Below, piece by piece: positions 39,970 through 40,912 of a DNA stretch of 40,912 nt. The notes under the pieces are model-generated. The model saw only the letters and a program-made list of their open reading frames with translations, did no database searches and had not been told where the DNA came from. A program made the translations under genes and the position numbers. Every line of letters begins with the position of its first letter. Positions within the stretch are counted from its first letter, which is position 1. This DNA is from Acidithrix ferrooxidans (GTDB taxonomy: Bacteria; Actinomycetota; Acidimicrobiia; Acidimicrobiales; Acidimicrobiaceae): the NCBI RefSeq assembly GCF_000949295.1, contig NZ_JXYS01000074.1:14-40925 (forward strand). The letters run 5' to 3'.

Positions 39970-40002
39970 ATGGCATCTGCGACGAGCGGGTGCCATTTTT
40001 TT
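39970..40002 (+). terminator. Rho-independent terminator after rpoZ
   Basis: ATGGCATC (39970-39977) pairs with GGTGCCAT (39989-39996) with one G-T pair, followed by seven to eight T. The stronger of the two terminators here. Confidence 0.85.
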
Positions 40003-40245
40003 ATTCAAATACTTTATTTAAATTTTGTATTCTAAGGCGCCCGTTCGCAGCTGATTCGATGTCTTTCCTATGTTGCTCCCAGCTAAAGCGAATCCTTTAG
40101 CTTGAAGGCAAAAATGCATCCAAGAGATGGCGAACTAATGGGTGTTCCTGCGATGACTATCGATTGTTTTTGGAATCATACTTATCAAGTTTCGTAAGTT
40201 TCGCCTCCACCGAGACCAGATTGGAGCTAATCTTTAGTAGAACAG
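40003..40245. other. Non-coding stretch upstream of the IS1595-type transposase
   Basis: Together with the terminator region this makes about 375 bp without a gene. The left end of the insertion sequence must lie here but was not identified. The only structure is the hairpin at 40081-40102: AGCTAAAG and CTTTAGCT around CGAATC, a perfect 8-bp inverted repeat. Confidence 0.5.
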
Positions 40246-40912
40246 ATGTTCGATAAAGGAGGCATGGTGGATATCTCAGGCTTTATGGTACGCTTCGCTT
40301 CAGAGGAAGCATGTGAAGATCATTTGATCAAATTGCGGTGGAAAGAGGGATTTAGATGCCCAAAGTGTGACTCTGACCAGTTTACCTTAATCAGGCCAAA
40401 CCATCGAAGAAATGCAGCATCTCGAGCTCCACTTTTTCAATGTAAATCTTGTCACCGTCAAACTAGCGTTACCTCCGGAACCATCTTCCATCGAAGCCAT
40501 ATCTCTTTATCCAAGTGGTTCTCCGCTATCTATCTATTGTCCAACGACAAGCGTGGTCTTTCGGCTACTACCATTGCTAAATTCGTTCAAGTATCTTATT
40601 CGACTGGCTGGTTGATGCTAAATAAGCTACGAAAAGCAATGGCTGACCGAAATGGTTTATATAAACTTGGAGGAAACGTCCAGGTAGATGAGTTCTTTTT
40701 AGGTGGTGAGAGCCATGGCGAAGGCTAAAGAGGAAAGGGAACAAAACAAACCAATGTCCTAATTGGAGTGTCGATTAGCAATGGTGCTCCTACTCATTGC
40801 TTCATGGAAGTAATCAAAGATACCACTGCTAAATCATTCAAAGATGTTTTTGTGAGACGTTTAGATTCCGATACCAAGCTGATAAGTGATGGTAACCCAA
40901 GTTACGGGGTAT
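40246..40912 (+). pseudogene. IS1595-family (ISXO2-like) transposase with in-frame stop, 3' end outside window
   Basis: The first 160 residues show the family plan: N-terminal zinc ribbon with CPKC (in EGFRCPKCDSDQF) and CKSC (in FQCKSCHRQTSVTSGTIFHRS), a helical DNA-binding region (SATTIAKFVQVSYSTGWLMLNKLRKAM), then QVDEFFLGGE with the first catalytic aspartate. TAA at 40726-40728 stops translation, but the same frame continues with the expected sequence RGKGTKQTNVLIGVSIS and reaches SDGNPSYG with the second catalytic aspartate before the window ends. One substitution (for example AAA to TAA, giving family-like GEGKRGKG) explains it. The start may be ATG 40246 or a later in-frame start after AAAGGAGG. 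An IS1595-type insertion, probably inactive. Confidence 0.85.

Overview
The window reads as chromosome of a moderate-GC actinobacterium, most likely an acidophilic iron-oxidising member of the Acidimicrobiia (Acidithrix/Ferrimicrobium-like). Two observations support this: the block pyrR-pyrB-pyrC-carA-carB-pyrD-pyrF-mihF-gmk-rpoZ, with the actinobacterial integration host factor mihF, follows the order known from Streptomyces; and a cupredoxin-coxB-coxA-coxC-coxD operon resembles the oxidase part of the rus operon of acidophilic iron oxidisers. The organism assignment is inference; no rRNA or tRNA gene was seen.

Layout. 1-2600: nested insertion sequences. The right part of an IS630-type element sits in the serine-recombinase gene of an IS607-type element, whose tnpB carries a frameshift. 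2830-3615: a tyrosine phosphatase on the minus strand. 3798-10246: a type IV pilus locus: a membrane protein coupled to prepilin peptidase, a long AT-rich gap, a 59-residue HTH protein coupled to a PilM-PilN fusion, PilO and a PilP-like protein. 10357-12919: aroC and aroB, without aroK between them. 13403-16648: an unknown anchored protein, a strong bidirectional terminator, and nusB-efp-pepQ on the minus strand. 16897-23820: haem O synthase (ctaB), a TlpA-like thioredoxin, then the cupredoxin-oxidase operon. 25004-26515: an LCP cell-wall ligase on the minus strand. 26654-36540: the complete UMP biosynthesis pathway (carAB, pyrB, pyrC, pyrD, pyrF) with regulator pyrR. 36767-39868: a leucine-rich-repeat-variant protein, mihF, gmk and rpoZ. 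40246-end: an IS1595-type transposase gene with an in-frame stop, cut by the window edge.

How it fits together. Compared with the Streptomyces order (aroC-aroK-aroB-pepQ-efp-nusB-...-pyrR), the pepQ-efp-nusB segment is inverted here and the haem/oxidase/LCP block lies between it and pyrR. CtaB supplies the haem precursor and the TlpA-like protein may assist copper-centre assembly for the oxidase encoded just downstream. The oxidase subunit I lacks the residues that mark the entries of both canonical proton channels.

Many genes start with TTG and several pairs overlap in TTGA or ATGA, suggesting translational coupling. The intergenic regions carry an unusual number of short tandem duplications (periods 10-22 bp). 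A 28-bp identical direct repeat lies on either side of the oxidase operon.
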